A stretch of DNA of 64,000 bases from Lachnospiraceae bacterium (GCA_015056945.1 SVFH01000017.1:1-64000); one strand, 5' to 3'; numbered from the stretch's first letter, positions 28,109-37,766 are shown. Made by a program: numbers and translations. The notes: generated by a model not told the origin, from the sequence alone.

Positions 28109-28567
28109 CCAAATAATTTTTTAATTGCGTCTGGCACAGCGCCTTCTAGTTTATATGCTTGATAATGTTCAATACCATTAGGGTCAACATTTATTTTAAA
28201 ACCTTTAACTCGACTACTGCTTATATCGTATATTAATTTTCCATCTCCATCATATACAAATATATGCTCTCCATTTCCGGTTTTATAATAACTATTAGGC
28301 GCCCCTGTTAATGGTCTATCACTACCTGATGTGTTAACTTTCACAACACCATTTATCTTTTAATGATAAGAAATCATCTACATTTAAATCGCTTGTGTTA
28401 TCTAGGTTTCTAACCCAAGAACTAGTGCCACCCTCAATAACCTCATCACCATGCTTCACAACCATCTCTGCAGCATAGATTACCGGGGTAACGCTTTGTG
28501 TAAGCATTACCACAACAAGCACGAAACATAGCAGTATTTTACTTAGTTTCTTTGTCTTTTAGTTCAT
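28102..28567 (-). pseudogene. Broken gene for a small secreted, toxin-tail-like protein
   Basis: Reading on the minus strand, an ATG at 28567 follows GGAG, and codon 3 (28561-28559) is TAA. After that stop the same frame gives a good signal peptide (KTKKLSKILLCFVLVVVML, then TPVIYAAE). About residue 66 the frame shifts near 28352-28358, where one extra A in AAATGG explains it: the next frame continues NGVVKVNTSGSDRPLTG to the end at 28102. Without the stop and the shift the product would be about 154 residues. The C-terminus (GEHIFVYDGDGKLIYDISS) resembles tail domains of secreted toxins, but I cannot name it. Confidence 0.6.
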
Positions 28568-28598
28568 TATCGGGTTCTCCTTCGCCTTTTACAAAAAT

Positions 28599-28631
28599 TT
28601 AAGGTTGTGCACAACAAATACACAACCTTAA
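28599..28631 (-). terminator. Terminator of the 26-kb minus-strand operon
   Basis: Arms TTAAGGTTGTG (28599-28609) and CACAACCTTAA (28621-28631), followed on the minus strand by ATTTTTG. It lies 53 bases past the stop of the last operon gene (28684). Confidence 0.7.
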
Positions 28632-28683
28632 TCATCATATCATATAAAGTTATTAAAATAAATATTTTTAACGAAAAACATTC

Positions 28684-30090
28684 CTACCTCTTCTCCACCT
28701 TCGCAAACCCCTGAAACATCCCGAACAGAATCGGTGTCACCCAGACGCACTGTGCAAAAAGACTTAAGCGATAGTCATACATTCGTGTCGCGAATAACGC
28801 AAGCGGTACAGTAATACATACGATTGCGCTCAAAGAAAGAAGTAATGTCCGTAACAGGTTCTTGAAATACTTTTTATCTTTGATTGAAAGAAAGATTGTA
28901 CACGCAATTCCCGTTGTCACAACAAGGGCAAATCCAATCGCTCCGACTCTCATATACATCCCGGTAAGCTTCGGTGCCTGCAACCACATTCTTGAGAAAT
29001 TATATCCATAATGGGAATTTCCTGCCGCATAAATATATTTCACATTTGAAAAAGGGGCTACAAGATAGCCTGCCGTCTCTTTGACAAAACGGGACAGAAT
29101 ATCTGCACCGTTTCGTTTCATACTGTATAGAATCAAATCCGCATAAACAGAATCCTGCGCAGGTGCAGTCTTTTGTTCAATGGAAGGAAGTATCACAGTA
29201 TAAAAACCAATCTCACTGTCCTCATGTGCCTTGACAAGCTCCGGTGTAATATACGCGCTCCATTCTTCATTCGCATCCTTAGATGTTTCGGTCACATACG
29301 GCACCACGGTTCTTCGCATGAAATCTGCAGTAATACTGTATGAAGGATATGGACCCGCAATTCCGATTGCGCGAGGATAGAGCATCGTTGCAAATGTCAC
29401 AATCACAATTACAGTCGGCAGAAACACTGCTGTTTTCCATTCCTTTTTCAAGCCCTTAAAAGTTTTGATTTTACTGATAACCACTGCAAATCCAAAACAG
29501 ATTGTAAGTACCAGGCAGCCATAGAAATAATGACGTTCATAGGTCCCCGTCAGAAGAAGGGCACCCGCAACGACATACAGGCAGTCCCAACGGAAATTCA
29601 GGGGATCGCGTATCATTTCAAGCAGTTTTACGGCCAGAATGCATGTAGCCGCAAGACACATCGCATCCGGTAACAGGGCAAACTGCATCTGCCAGATTGT
29701 CGGCAACGTAAGAATATAAATCCCTGCCAAAACGGCATATAAATAAGACAAATGACGCCCTGTCCAAGCTTTCACAAGGCTTCTTAGACCTTCCGTAAAA
29801 CAAAACAGCGAAAACAACACCTGGAACATATAAACGCCCGGAATATATTCCGCTTTCACAAATCCGAAGAACTTACGAATTACGAATAACAGAACCGAAT
29901 ATCCCGGAAGATGCCAGCCATCCGTTGTACGGTTAATAATCCCATCAATATATATCTTTGTATCATAGAATTCCTGTACACAATTCCAATTTTGCACCGC
30001 CCAGCAAACAGCTAAGACAAGCTGTGACAGAAAAGCAGCCAGCCACACGGACATCAGAATGCGTTTACACCAATTATGCTTCTTCCTCAT
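28684..30090 (-). CDS. GT-C-like multi-span membrane protein
   Basis: A 468-residue protein with about ten hydrophobic segments. The first outer loop has DTKIYIDGIINRTTDGWHLPGYSV, here positions about 43-67, with an acidic residue and a PGY stretch like those of polyprenyl-phosphate-dependent GT-C transferases. It is the last gene of the large operon, one base after the SGNH hydrolase gene, so the two products probably act on the same glycan outside the cell. Donor and acceptor unknown. Confidence 0.6.
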   Translation of the reverse strand: MRKKHNWCKRILMSVWLAAFLSQLVLAVCWAVQNWNCVQEFYDTKIYIDGIINRTTDGWHLPGYSVLLFVIRKFFGFVKAEYIPGVYMFQVLFSLFCFTEGLRSLVKAWTGRHLSYLYAVLAGIYILTLPTIWQMQFALLPDAMCLAATCILAVKLLEMIRDPLNFRWDCLYVVAGALLLTGTYERHYFYGCLVLTICFGFAVVISKIKTFKGLKKEWKTAVFLPTVIVIVTFATMLYPRAIGIAGPYPSYSITADFMRRTVVPYVTETSKDANEEWSAYITPELVKAHEDSEIGFYTVILPSIEQKTAPAQDSVYADLILYSMKRNGADILSRFVKETAGYLVAPFSNVKYIYAAGNSHYGYNFSRMWLQAPKLTGMYMRVGAIGFALVVTTGIACTIFLSIKDKKYFKNLLRTLLLSLSAIVCITVPLALFATRMYDYRLSLFAQCVWVTPILFGMFQGFAKVEKR

Positions 30091-30091
30091 C

Positions 30092-30949
30092 TTATTCCTG
30101 CTCCTTTTCCAACACTGTCATCAGACACTCCAAATACTTCTCTCTCCCCGCCCGGTTAAAGTGCATGGAATCCAACAGGTAAGTTTCGTAGTTGGTAAAA
30201 TCAATTTCCATTTCCGCTAAAGCATCCATAAAAATCACATTTTCAAATTCTGATGCTACCTGAGCCGCCGCATCACGATACGCATCAATGGTACCGCCAC
30301 CGAAATCCTTCTCATATCCGTCGTATGCACTACCTGCTTCATCACTATGTGCCGTATAAGTAATGGACGATAAAATAATTGTAGCATCTGAAATCTCCTG
30401 CAGTCTTTGAATCCCTGCACGGAGCGCACCACTGTAAGTTGTCTCATCCAGCGCATCTTCGCCGGACGCCGGAATACCTACCGTATAGTCATTCAGTCCA
30501 TAAGAAAGAACGATATAATCCATCTTACTCCAGTCAATATCCGTTATACACGCAATCCTGCCAATCATCTCACCATTTGCTTCCGTTTCAAGCGCAACGA
30601 CTGACTGATAGTCTTGCGTAATGGCAATTTTCGTCAAATGATGAAATCCGAATAAATCTTCCCCACGTTCCGGATTCCCTACAGTATTGATTCTGGCTGC
30701 TGCAGAACCTCCGACTGCCACGTTAAATACAGTATATCCGCCCGCCCCGGCAAGCATATCAGGAAGGGAATCACTATCAAACGCATATGCCATATTGGAA
30801 TCGCCCATGAAAACCACCTGCAAATTTTCATCCCCTTCGTATGGGTAAAACTTGCGCGGTGAAATCTGTGAAATTGCAAGCAGCCCCACTATTACGATAA
30901 GCATAATCGCAAGCGATATGAAATTGTCTTTTCTCATCCATTTTTTCAC
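30092..30949 (-). CDS. Membrane-anchored SGNH/GDSL hydrolase
   Basis: A 285-residue protein: one transmembrane helix (about 10-30), then an extracellular SGNH domain with VVFMGDSNMAYAF (Ser), VAVGGSAAARIN, LSYGLNDYTV (Asn) and LLDSMHFNRAG (Asp/His). All catalytic positions are present. It resembles the C-terminal half of the protein at 24726. A role in O-acyl editing of the glycan is inferred. I start at the GTG at 30949, nine bases after AGAGG; the frame opens at a TTG three codons earlier that almost touches that site. Confidence 0.82.
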   Translation of the reverse strand: MKKWMRKDNFISLAIMLIVIVGLLAISQISPRKFYPYEGDENLQVVFMGDSNMAYAFDSDSLPDMLAGAGGYTVFNVAVGGSAAARINTVGNPERGEDLFGFHHLTKIAITQDYQSVVALETEANGEMIGRIACITDIDWSKMDYIVLSYGLNDYTVGIPASGEDALDETTYSGALRAGIQRLQEISDATIILSSITYTAHSDEAGSAYDGYEKDFGGGTIDAYRDAAAQVASEFENVIFMDALAEMEIDFTNYETYLLDSMHFNRAGREKYLECLMTVLEKEQE

Positions 30950-30979
30950 TGTCTGCAACCTCTTTTGATGTTCAATGCT

Positions 30980-32188
30980 TTATAAGAAATACGTATACCC
31001 CTGCAAAATCATCGCGAAGAAATATACACCACAAACGAAATGGTACAAAAGAATCGCACCAGCAAACACACCATATACAATTCTCACCTTTTTATTTGCA
31101 AACGTTTCATCCTTTAAATTCTTCACGAAATAAACCATACTGACTACAAATAATATAAAAATACAGAAATCATATCCCCAGGAAAAATTTCCGTCCTTCG
31201 CACGGTTGCCGGTCTCGCGTAACAGCACATACTCTGCGAAACCTACAAACCACATCAGCCATGAGAAGATGTAATCCCTGTGTGTAAGTTCTCCTTTTCG
31301 TTCCTTCAAATCTGCAAAAGTCTTTTTCAACACAGGCCATGCATTAAATCCAAGTACCACCAAAGGAAAAAGTACCGATAGCGGCATGGTAAGATACGGG
31401 CGTCCCGTTGTCAGATAAACAGAATATGCGAAATCAATCGTAATGCCGTTTCCTGTATCATCACCGAATAAAACAGTTTGCTGCAAAAGCACAATCGCAA
31501 TTGTAGGAACAACGGTTGTTGCCACAAGCAAAACCTTTTTCACAGGAATTTTCAAATACAAATCAAGTCCCAGCATCAAAAGCGCTGCCGGCGCAAAGGC
31601 AAGCACAAAGCTTGTCTTGGTTGCGGTCGTCACTGCAAGTAAAACTGCAAAAAACCCCCAATCCTTCCACGTAAACTTCTTACCGTAACGTTTTGCAATC
31701 AGACAATATAAGAAAAATGTTGCAGCCGCAAACACCTTCATCACGATATACGTGGAATTATGCCAAATGCTTCCGCATTGATACCCAAAATATCTTGAAT
31801 ACTGCACTGCCCTGATAAAAAAGGCCATGACAAAACCGGAACTCAATGCAATTCCAAATGAAATCCATTTGTTCTGAACGCAAAGAGAGACCCATTTCTG
31901 TGTCACAAGAATCGCCGCAATCGTACAAAGCGACAGAAAGATTGCAATCAGATGATTCGATGCGGGCAACATGCTAAGAAGGCGATAAACAATCGCCGTC
32001 AGACTATAGCCCCAGCCATCCAGTGCCATCTCAATATGATACGGTAAATCCGACTCATACAATCCTGCTTCCAGTTTCAGGGTCTGCATATAATACATAT
32101 ATTCACAAAGAATGGCATAGACACCAAGAACAACGGTCTCTACTGCCACAAAGGCAAAACTGCCTTTTTTCTTCGTCTCACTACTCAT
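30980..32188 (-). CDS. Multi-span membrane protein, probable GT-C transferase
   Basis: A 402-residue protein with about nine hydrophobic segments and the acidic loop motif YESDLPYHIEMALDGW after the first one. It follows a GtrB-like gene whose end it overlaps by eight bases. That pairing suggests it uses the lipid-linked sugar made by the GtrB-like enzyme (inference). ATG at 32188 is preceded by AGGA eight bases upstream; a Met five codons earlier lies within the upstream frame. Confidence 0.58.
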   Translation of the reverse strand: MSSETKKKGSFAFVAVETVVLGVYAILCEYMYYMQTLKLEAGLYESDLPYHIEMALDGWGYSLTAIVYRLLSMLPASNHLIAIFLSLCTIAAILVTQKWVSLCVQNKWISFGIALSSGFVMAFFIRAVQYSRYFGYQCGSIWHNSTYIVMKVFAAATFFLYCLIAKRYGKKFTWKDWGFFAVLLAVTTATKTSFVLAFAPAALLMLGLDLYLKIPVKKVLLVATTVVPTIAIVLLQQTVLFGDDTGNGITIDFAYSVYLTTGRPYLTMPLSVLFPLVVLGFNAWPVLKKTFADLKERKGELTHRDYIFSWLMWFVGFAEYVLLRETGNRAKDGNFSWGYDFCIFILFVVSMVYFVKNLKDETFANKKVRIVYGVFAGAILLYHFVCGVYFFAMILQGYTYFL

Positions 32189-33125
32189 CTTTTTGTTCCT
32201 CATGATTAATCATTTCACGCACAACATACTGGGGAGAACAATTCATACAAATATACATTCTTCCCACATATTCTCCAATCATACCAAGCATCAGCATAAT
32301 CATTCCGCCCATGAAAACAAGTACGGACATTAATGCCGAAAAACCTGCCTCTACATTCACAAGCACGAGTTTTTTGATAATCGTATAAATTCCGTAAGCA
32401 AAGCCGCCAAATGCACATGCACTTCCGATAAAAGTCGCAATACGAAGCGGTTTGATGGAAAAAGCCGTAAAACCGTTAAACCATAAGCCCAACAGCTTCT
32501 TTAACGTGTATCCGCTCTCCCCTTCTGCTCTGGCTCTGTGATTCACTTCCACATTCGTAATCTTCTTCGTAGAGCGAAGAACAAGACCAATGACATAAGG
32601 ATAGGAATGTTCATAACGAATCATTTCATCTACAACAAAACGTCTTGTAGCGAAATAACTGGAAACCATCAGTTCCTTTGGTTTGCCAAGCATCACACGC
32701 GTCATCAGTTCATTTACCTTACTTCCGAAATTGCGGAACGCACTATGCTTTTTCTTGCCATAGCTTGCATAAACAACATCGAAACCTTCTTCCAGTTTGG
32801 AAAGCAGCTTACCGACCTCGTCCGCCGGTGTTTGTCCGTCATCATCGAGGCATACGACAATATCACCTTTTGCCATGCGCATACCCGCCATCAACGCAGC
32901 ATGCTGTCCGAAATTTTTCGCAAGATCAATTCCTTTGACAAAAGAATGTCTCTCACACAGTTCTCTGATTACGCTAAACGTATCATCCGGCGATGAATCA
33001 TTTACCAGAACAATTTCAAATCCGTATTCCGGTTCTTTGTCCATCGCAGTACAAATCTCATCCACAACCTGTCCAATCGTTTTCTCGGAACGATAACAGG
33101 GAATTACAAAACTTACCAAACGCAT
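32181..33125 (-). CDS. Polyprenyl-phosphate glycosyltransferase, GtrB/ArnC-like
   Basis: A 314-residue GT2 enzyme with VIPCYRSEKTI, LVNDSSPDDTF, LAKNFGQHAALMAG and VCLDDDGQTPADE, then two C-terminal transmembrane segments (about 230-255 and 262-290). It is closer to the ArnC/GtrB pattern than the enzyme at 19919 because its acidic motif is complete. It should load a sugar on undecaprenyl phosphate. It overlaps the GNAT gene upstream by 13 bases and the GT-C-like gene downstream. GGAGG precedes the ATG. Confidence 0.87.
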   Translation of the reverse strand: MRLVSFVIPCYRSEKTIGQVVDEICTAMDKEPEYGFEIVLVNDSSPDDTFSVIRELCERHSFVKGIDLAKNFGQHAALMAGMRMAKGDIVVCLDDDGQTPADEVGKLLSKLEEGFDVVYASYGKKKHSAFRNFGSKVNELMTRVMLGKPKELMVSSYFATRRFVVDEMIRYEHSYPYVIGLVLRSTKKITNVEVNHRARAEGESGYTLKKLLGLWFNGFTAFSIKPLRIATFIGSACAFGGFAYGIYTIIKKLVLVNVEAGFSALMSVLVFMGGMIMLMLGMIGEYVGRMYICMNCSPQYVVREMINHEEQKDE

Positions 33126-33664
33126 TCTTTATCCTCCGGATTAATAATACCCATTAAAACAATGTCTCTGTAACGACCGTTAATGCGGACGTCATCTTTC
33201 AAATATGCCTCTTTGACGAAGCCTGCTTTCTCATAGCTTCTGATTGCCTGCGGGTTATCCGCAAACACACGTAAAAACAAACGATGCAATTTTCTTTGTT
33301 TAAAACAGTAATCAATCATCAGGGATGCTGCCATACTTCCGATTCCGCAGCCCCTCGCAAATTCTTCCCCGATAAAAATACCGTACTCAGCTTTGTTGTG
33401 TTTCAAATCAATATCGCGGATATATACACTTCCGACAGGCTTTCCTTTCCCATCAGGAAGTTTGACACAGATAATCAGCTGGTCTGCCTTATCCGTTTCA
33501 ATCATGGTACGAATCCAGTTCTCGTGCGTTTCTCTGGTAAATAATTCCTGATAAATGAAATTCTCCCTTACCGCACTGCTGTTTCTCCATTTGATGATAT
33601 GGTCCGTATCCTTGCTTTCCATTTTACGTAAATAAATCTGTTCGTTCTCAATTACTTTTCTCAC
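33113..33664 (-). CDS. GNAT-family N-acetyltransferase
   Basis: A 183-residue RimJ/PseH-like acetyltransferase: YLRKMESKDTDHIIKWRN at the start, the acetyl-CoA loop FARGCGIGSMAASLMI near residues 107-122, and RVFADNPQAIRSYEKAGF. In this context it probably acetylates an amino sugar, either the product of the WecE-like enzyme (two genes upstream) in a WecD-like role, or the PseB/PseC product in a PseH-like role. The sequence alone does not decide. Starts at GTG (33664), eight bases after AGGGG. Confidence 0.8.
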   Translation of the reverse strand: MRKVIENEQIYLRKMESKDTDHIIKWRNSSAVRENFIYQELFTRETHENWIRTMIETDKADQLIICVKLPDGKGKPVGSVYIRDIDLKHNKAEYGIFIGEEFARGCGIGSMAASLMIDYCFKQRKLHRLFLRVFADNPQAIRSYEKAGFVKEAYLKDDVRINGRYRDIVLMGIINPEDKECVW

Positions 33665-33677
33665 GTTTCAAGCCCCT

Positions 33678-35450
33678 CTATTCAGTTTTATTTCTTGGCT
33701 TCATAACTATAAACTTACGTCCTGAAGGCACAACAATGGTATCCACAAGTTCCGGCTCTGCATTATATCCTTTTTCAAACCATCTTTGTTCCAACCACTC
33801 AGTACTATATTCCTTCATCTGAACAAAATAGAAATCCTGTGTATCATCCGCAAATACGTATGACACGTTTATTCCATTCATCTGGTAATGTTTTTTTTGC
33901 AAAGGACTTCCCTGAACCCAGGTACCAAGTCTCAAAATATTCCCATTTTCTGTCTGCACTTTAAACATACCTTCTGCTGAGAAAACAAAAGAGTACGTAT
34001 CAATACAAAATTTTTTGTCAGAATGCTCGTCAAAGTATTCATTGATTGCTATCCAGTCAGCACTATTGATTGCAAACGTTTTATTTGCCTCTTTCATCTC
34101 TCGGAATTTATATAATCCCATTCCCGCAACAAATATAATCGCAACAGAAATTAATACAATCCACCAGAATTTAGTCAAAGTCGTTTCTACCCCTGCTTCC
34201 GTGCCTTCTTCCGCTTCTCTATTTCCCGCAAACAACATTCCTGCCAAAAAACTTGCGTTCATGAGATAAAAACCATACGAAACACGCTCAGGGAATCTTC
34301 CTCTCCATACAAAATATCCAACAATCAAAAACTGGAACAAAAGTAAACACAGAATAAGGGTGAAATCTATTTTCTTATTATTCTTTACAGTATTAATGCA
34401 AGCCGCCAAATAGAGAATGGTTATAAAAAGTCCCATCGGCTGCACGGGATTATGCAGAATTTCCCTTACTGAAGCCTCTACCATGATTCGAATCACACTC
34501 TTTATCCCATATCCGGCTTTCCATGCGTGCTTTGCCGTATCCGCAAGTTTCTGAAGCTGTGGCGTAAGTAAACCTTCCACTACTTCTGAATTATACAAAT
34601 CTATCGCCAAATAATCAGCATAAGAAAGGCCCAATTCCTCATATACTGTACTGTACTGTGTATACCGGGGAATTCCATAATAATCATAAATATCCGTACG
34701 CGCCTCATTATAGGCAAGAAATTCCTGCCATTCAGGCGTATCGTAAGCCTTCAACTCCACACCATAAGATGCAATCGTAAGGACTGCAAATACAGCGATA
34801 AAAACAATCTTTCCGGCAAGAACAGCACGTGTCTTTAACTGCTTTGCGTCTCTGATAAATTCAAGCACCAGAATAATTGCGCCAATCGGTAATGCAAGAA
34901 TGAAAACCTGCTTACGAAGCCAGAGACAAAGTACTAAAAACACGAGACAAAGAATGCGGTCTGACCAAAAAGAAAAGCCTTTTGACTCCTTCGAAGTAAG
35001 GAGAAAAAGAATAGCCACCGCCGCAAACCACGCCGCAAGAATCGTATACTGGTGCATCACAACATACTGCGCATCTAATAAAAGAATTGCAAGAAAAGAT
35101 GCAAACACAGCAATCAGCTTTCCTTTTTTACTCTGAAACTGCTCACCGATTCTGCCAATCACAAGAAACCAGCAGAGATAATGCGTAACCGTCATAAAAA
35201 TGTCATACCACGGAACATGTGGCAATAACATATAGAGGCATTGTCCGATAAATCCAAGCGGATACATAATGTAAATCAGATGTGCTTCCGGTGTTCCTGT
35301 ATAACTTCCGCTTACAATACTTCTTAACATCGCATCATCATTGGTTGAGAACGAATATCCAAACAAAACCGTAAGCGCACCTGCTGCCAAGCTTACCAAT
35401 ACTGCAGAAAGAACATATTCAAACCAATGCTGCTTCCAATACTGCTTCAC
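33678..35450 (-). CDS. Large multi-span membrane protein, GT-C-like
   Basis: A 590-residue protein with about eleven hydrophobic segments and a C-terminal soluble domain of about 140 residues. The first outer loop contains STNDDAMLRSIVSG, an acidic motif like those of GT-C transferases. No family was recognised beyond that. It starts at GTG (35450), nine bases after AAGGAGG. It lies between the WecE-like transaminase and the GNAT gene, so it may transfer the resulting amino sugar outside the cell. Confidence 0.58.
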   Translation of the reverse strand: MKQYWKQHWFEYVLSAVLVSLAAGALTVLFGYSFSTNDDAMLRSIVSGSYTGTPEAHLIYIMYPLGFIGQCLYMLLPHVPWYDIFMTVTHYLCWFLVIGRIGEQFQSKKGKLIAVFASFLAILLLDAQYVVMHQYTILAAWFAAVAILFLLTSKESKGFSFWSDRILCLVFLVLCLWLRKQVFILALPIGAIILVLEFIRDAKQLKTRAVLAGKIVFIAVFAVLTIASYGVELKAYDTPEWQEFLAYNEARTDIYDYYGIPRYTQYSTVYEELGLSYADYLAIDLYNSEVVEGLLTPQLQKLADTAKHAWKAGYGIKSVIRIMVEASVREILHNPVQPMGLFITILYLAACINTVKNNKKIDFTLILCLLLFQFLIVGYFVWRGRFPERVSYGFYLMNASFLAGMLFAGNREAEEGTEAGVETTLTKFWWIVLISVAIIFVAGMGLYKFREMKEANKTFAINSADWIAINEYFDEHSDKKFCIDTYSFVFSAEGMFKVQTENGNILRLGTWVQGSPLQKKHYQMNGINVSYVFADDTQDFYFVQMKEYSTEWLEQRWFEKGYNAEPELVDTIVVPSGRKFIVMKPRNKTE

Positions 35451-35499
35451 GAACGCTTACCTCCTTTTTATCTGATTATCATCTGCATCCTAACTAATT

Positions 35500-36627
35500 C
35501 TATTTGTAAAACTCTTTTACTTTGGAAATGATATACTCCACTTCATCATCCTTCAGGCCATAATACATCGGCAAACGTACAAGGCGCTCGCTTTCACGGG
35601 TAGTATAAACATCTTCTCCATGGAAACGGGCAAACTTCTCACCCGCCGGTGCCGTATGAAGCGGTACGTAGTGGAACACTGCCATCACACCCTGTTCTTT
35701 CAGGAATGCAATGAGTCTCGTTCTCTCTTCCAAATCCTTACATTTCAGATAATACATATGTGCATTGTGCTCACAATACTCCGGCACAAAAGGTCTGGTG
35801 ATTTTACCCGCGGCTTCAAGCTCTGCGAAAGCCTCATGGTAACGGTTCCAAACCGAAAGTCTTGCCGCCGTAATCTCTTTCGCCAACTCCAACTGTGCAT
35901 AAAGGTATGCCGCATTCATATCACTCGGCAAATAGGAAGAACCCTTATCAACCCATGTATATTTATCAATCTGTCCGCGGAAAAACTTCGCACGGTTTGT
36001 TCCTTTTTCACGGACAATTTCAGCCTCTTCGATTTTCGCTTCATCCTGAATTAAGATTGCACCGCCTTCGCCCATTGAGAAATTCTTGGTCTCATGGAAG
36101 CTGTAGCAACCGTAATCACCGATGGCGCCAAGGGCTTTTCCTTTGTAAGTAGCCATAATGCCCTGTGCTGCATCCTCAATGACGCAAAGATTGTATTTGT
36201 CCGCAATCTCCATAATCTTATCCATTTCACAGGAAACGCCTGCATAATGCACGGGCACAATTGCACGGGTTTTCTCCGTAATCGCTGCCTCAATCAGGTT
36301 TTCGTCAATATTCATGGTATCCGGACGGATATCCACAAACACGACAGTTGCACCGCGCAACACAAACGCATCTGCAGTCGAGACAAATGTATATGCCGGC
36401 ATAATCACTTCATCTCCCGGATTAATGTCAGCAAGAATTGCTGCGAGCTCCGTCGCATGCGTACAGGAGGTTGTAAGCAAAGCTTTCGCTGTTCCCGTCT
36501 GCTTCTCCATCCATTCATTACACTTCTTTGTGAATTCCCCGTCACCGCAAATTTTCTGGTTTGCTACTGCCTTGGCAATATATTCCATTTCCTTCCCGGT
36601 ATAGGGCGGCACATTAAAATTAATCAT
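35500..36627 (-). CDS. wecE: dTDP-4-amino-4,6-dideoxygalactose transaminase (WecE-like)
   Basis: A 375-residue DegT-family transaminase that matches WecE/RffA: INFNVPPYTGKEMEYI at the start, LTTSCTHATELAAIL, the VIEDAAQGIMATYKG block and the PLP lysine in SFHETKNFSMGEGGA. WecE aminates dTDP-4-keto-6-deoxyglucose to dTDP-4-amino-4,6-dideoxygalactose. A nearby GNAT (33113) could acetylate the product. Its start overlaps the acyltransferase gene by four bases (ATGA). RmlA/RmlB are missing from the window, as for the FdtA/FdtB pair. Confidence 0.9.
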   Translation of the reverse strand: MINFNVPPYTGKEMEYIAKAVANQKICGDGEFTKKCNEWMEKQTGTAKALLTTSCTHATELAAILADINPGDEVIMPAYTFVSTADAFVLRGATVVFVDIRPDTMNIDENLIEAAITEKTRAIVPVHYAGVSCEMDKIMEIADKYNLCVIEDAAQGIMATYKGKALGAIGDYGCYSFHETKNFSMGEGGAILIQDEAKIEEAEIVREKGTNRAKFFRGQIDKYTWVDKGSSYLPSDMNAAYLYAQLELAKEITAARLSVWNRYHEAFAELEAAGKITRPFVPEYCEHNAHMYYLKCKDLEERTRLIAFLKEQGVMAVFHYVPLHTAPAGEKFARFHGEDVYTTRESERLVRLPMYYGLKDDEVEYIISKVKEFYK

Positions 36628-37748
36628 TTTATTCCTCCGTTGATTCCGTTTTCAAACTTCTCAAACTTTGTAAACAGGCCGTTTACAACCTTATTCTGAA
36701 ATACAAATTTAAAAATCCACTGTCTGACCATGTCAATGACTGCACAGGCAATAAATACCGCAAGAACCGTTCCTGCCATATGAAGAATCATGAACGGGCT
36801 GTCTGCCATTTCTGCCACACCAAACCATTTCGGCCAGAGATAACGCATATAAAAATGCTCATGTATTAAAAAGACACCGAACGTGCATGCACCGAATTTC
36901 ACGATACAGCGCGCTACAAAACCGTCTTTGATATTCCACTGTAAAAAGAATAAAAACAACGCTACACTTGCTGTTAATGTCAGGAAACTGTTATAAGGAA
37001 AAAAGTTTCCGGCAAAACCGCCAAGCTTCCCTACCTTCGTATCTACCATGAGAAGAAGAAGCCCCAGCAAAACACTTAGAACAGCACTGCCTGCATAAAT
37101 CGGCAGACAGAAGCATTTCTTCAATTTCACACAATCCGGATATTTACGGATATATGCTGCAATCAGATACAAACAAATAAACCAGGGTAAATCCATTCCT
37201 TCACCGTCTGTCACCGGTATGGTAAACGGTAAAACAGTATTCCACAAAGAAAAAATCAAAACCATAATGCCGATTGCCCAACCATGTTGCGCACGTGTCA
37301 TATGCTTAATTGCCACATTAATAAAAGGCGATACCGCAAACAGAGTAAGATACACTGTTGCAAACCAGTAATGATTGCCGGTAACCGGTAAAACAACAGG
37401 AATCAGGTCATAAATGCCTTGCTCTCCGATATTGACCGCACCGGTCAGGAAGAATATCGCCGCCATTCCCCACGCATAAAACAGAACCTGCGCCCATAAC
37501 AGCACAACTTTCTTAACCGTAAATCTTGCTTCCAGCAAAAAATATCCGCTGATGAGTACATACAGATTTACGGCACCAATGCAAAAAATCTGCAGCAGGC
37601 GATGCCAGATTTGTGCTCCGGTTATCCCATGGGTAAAAGGTACTAAAATGCCTCCCTTATCCAGATAATGCAACGCAATAATCATAAGCATCGCGAGGAT
37701 ACGAAGCAATTCGATATTCGCTTGTCTTGCTTTCTTTTCCTGTGCCAT
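36624..37748 (-). CDS. Acyltransferase 3 family membrane protein
   Basis: A 374-residue protein with ten hydrophobic segments. It opens RQANIELLRILAMLMIIALHY, with the R and H positions typical of OafA/WecH-type acyltransferase 3 proteins. These move acetyl or succinyl groups across the membrane to exported glycans. It has no fused SGNH domain, whereas separate SGNH proteins are encoded at 24726 and 30092, which may supply that function (inference). Confidence 0.86.
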   Translation of the reverse strand: MAQEKKARQANIELLRILAMLMIIALHYLDKGGILVPFTHGITGAQIWHRLLQIFCIGAVNLYVLISGYFLLEARFTVKKVVLLWAQVLFYAWGMAAIFFLTGAVNIGEQGIYDLIPVVLPVTGNHYWFATVYLTLFAVSPFINVAIKHMTRAQHGWAIGIMVLIFSLWNTVLPFTIPVTDGEGMDLPWFICLYLIAAYIRKYPDCVKLKKCFCLPIYAGSAVLSVLLGLLLLMVDTKVGKLGGFAGNFFPYNSFLTLTASVALFLFFLQWNIKDGFVARCIVKFGACTFGVFLIHEHFYMRYLWPKWFGVAEMADSPFMILHMAGTVLAVFIACAVIDMVRQWIFKFVFQNKVVNGLFTKFEKFENGINGGIK

Positions 37749-37766
37749 TTATGCTCCTTTTAACGC

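Noticed and set aside
28334-28522. A separate 62-codon gene for a secreted peptide, with 28102-28344 as a second small gene
   Set aside because: The two frames join into one sensible protein if one base is removed, and the upstream codons hold the rest of the signal peptide behind a stop. One broken gene explains both better.
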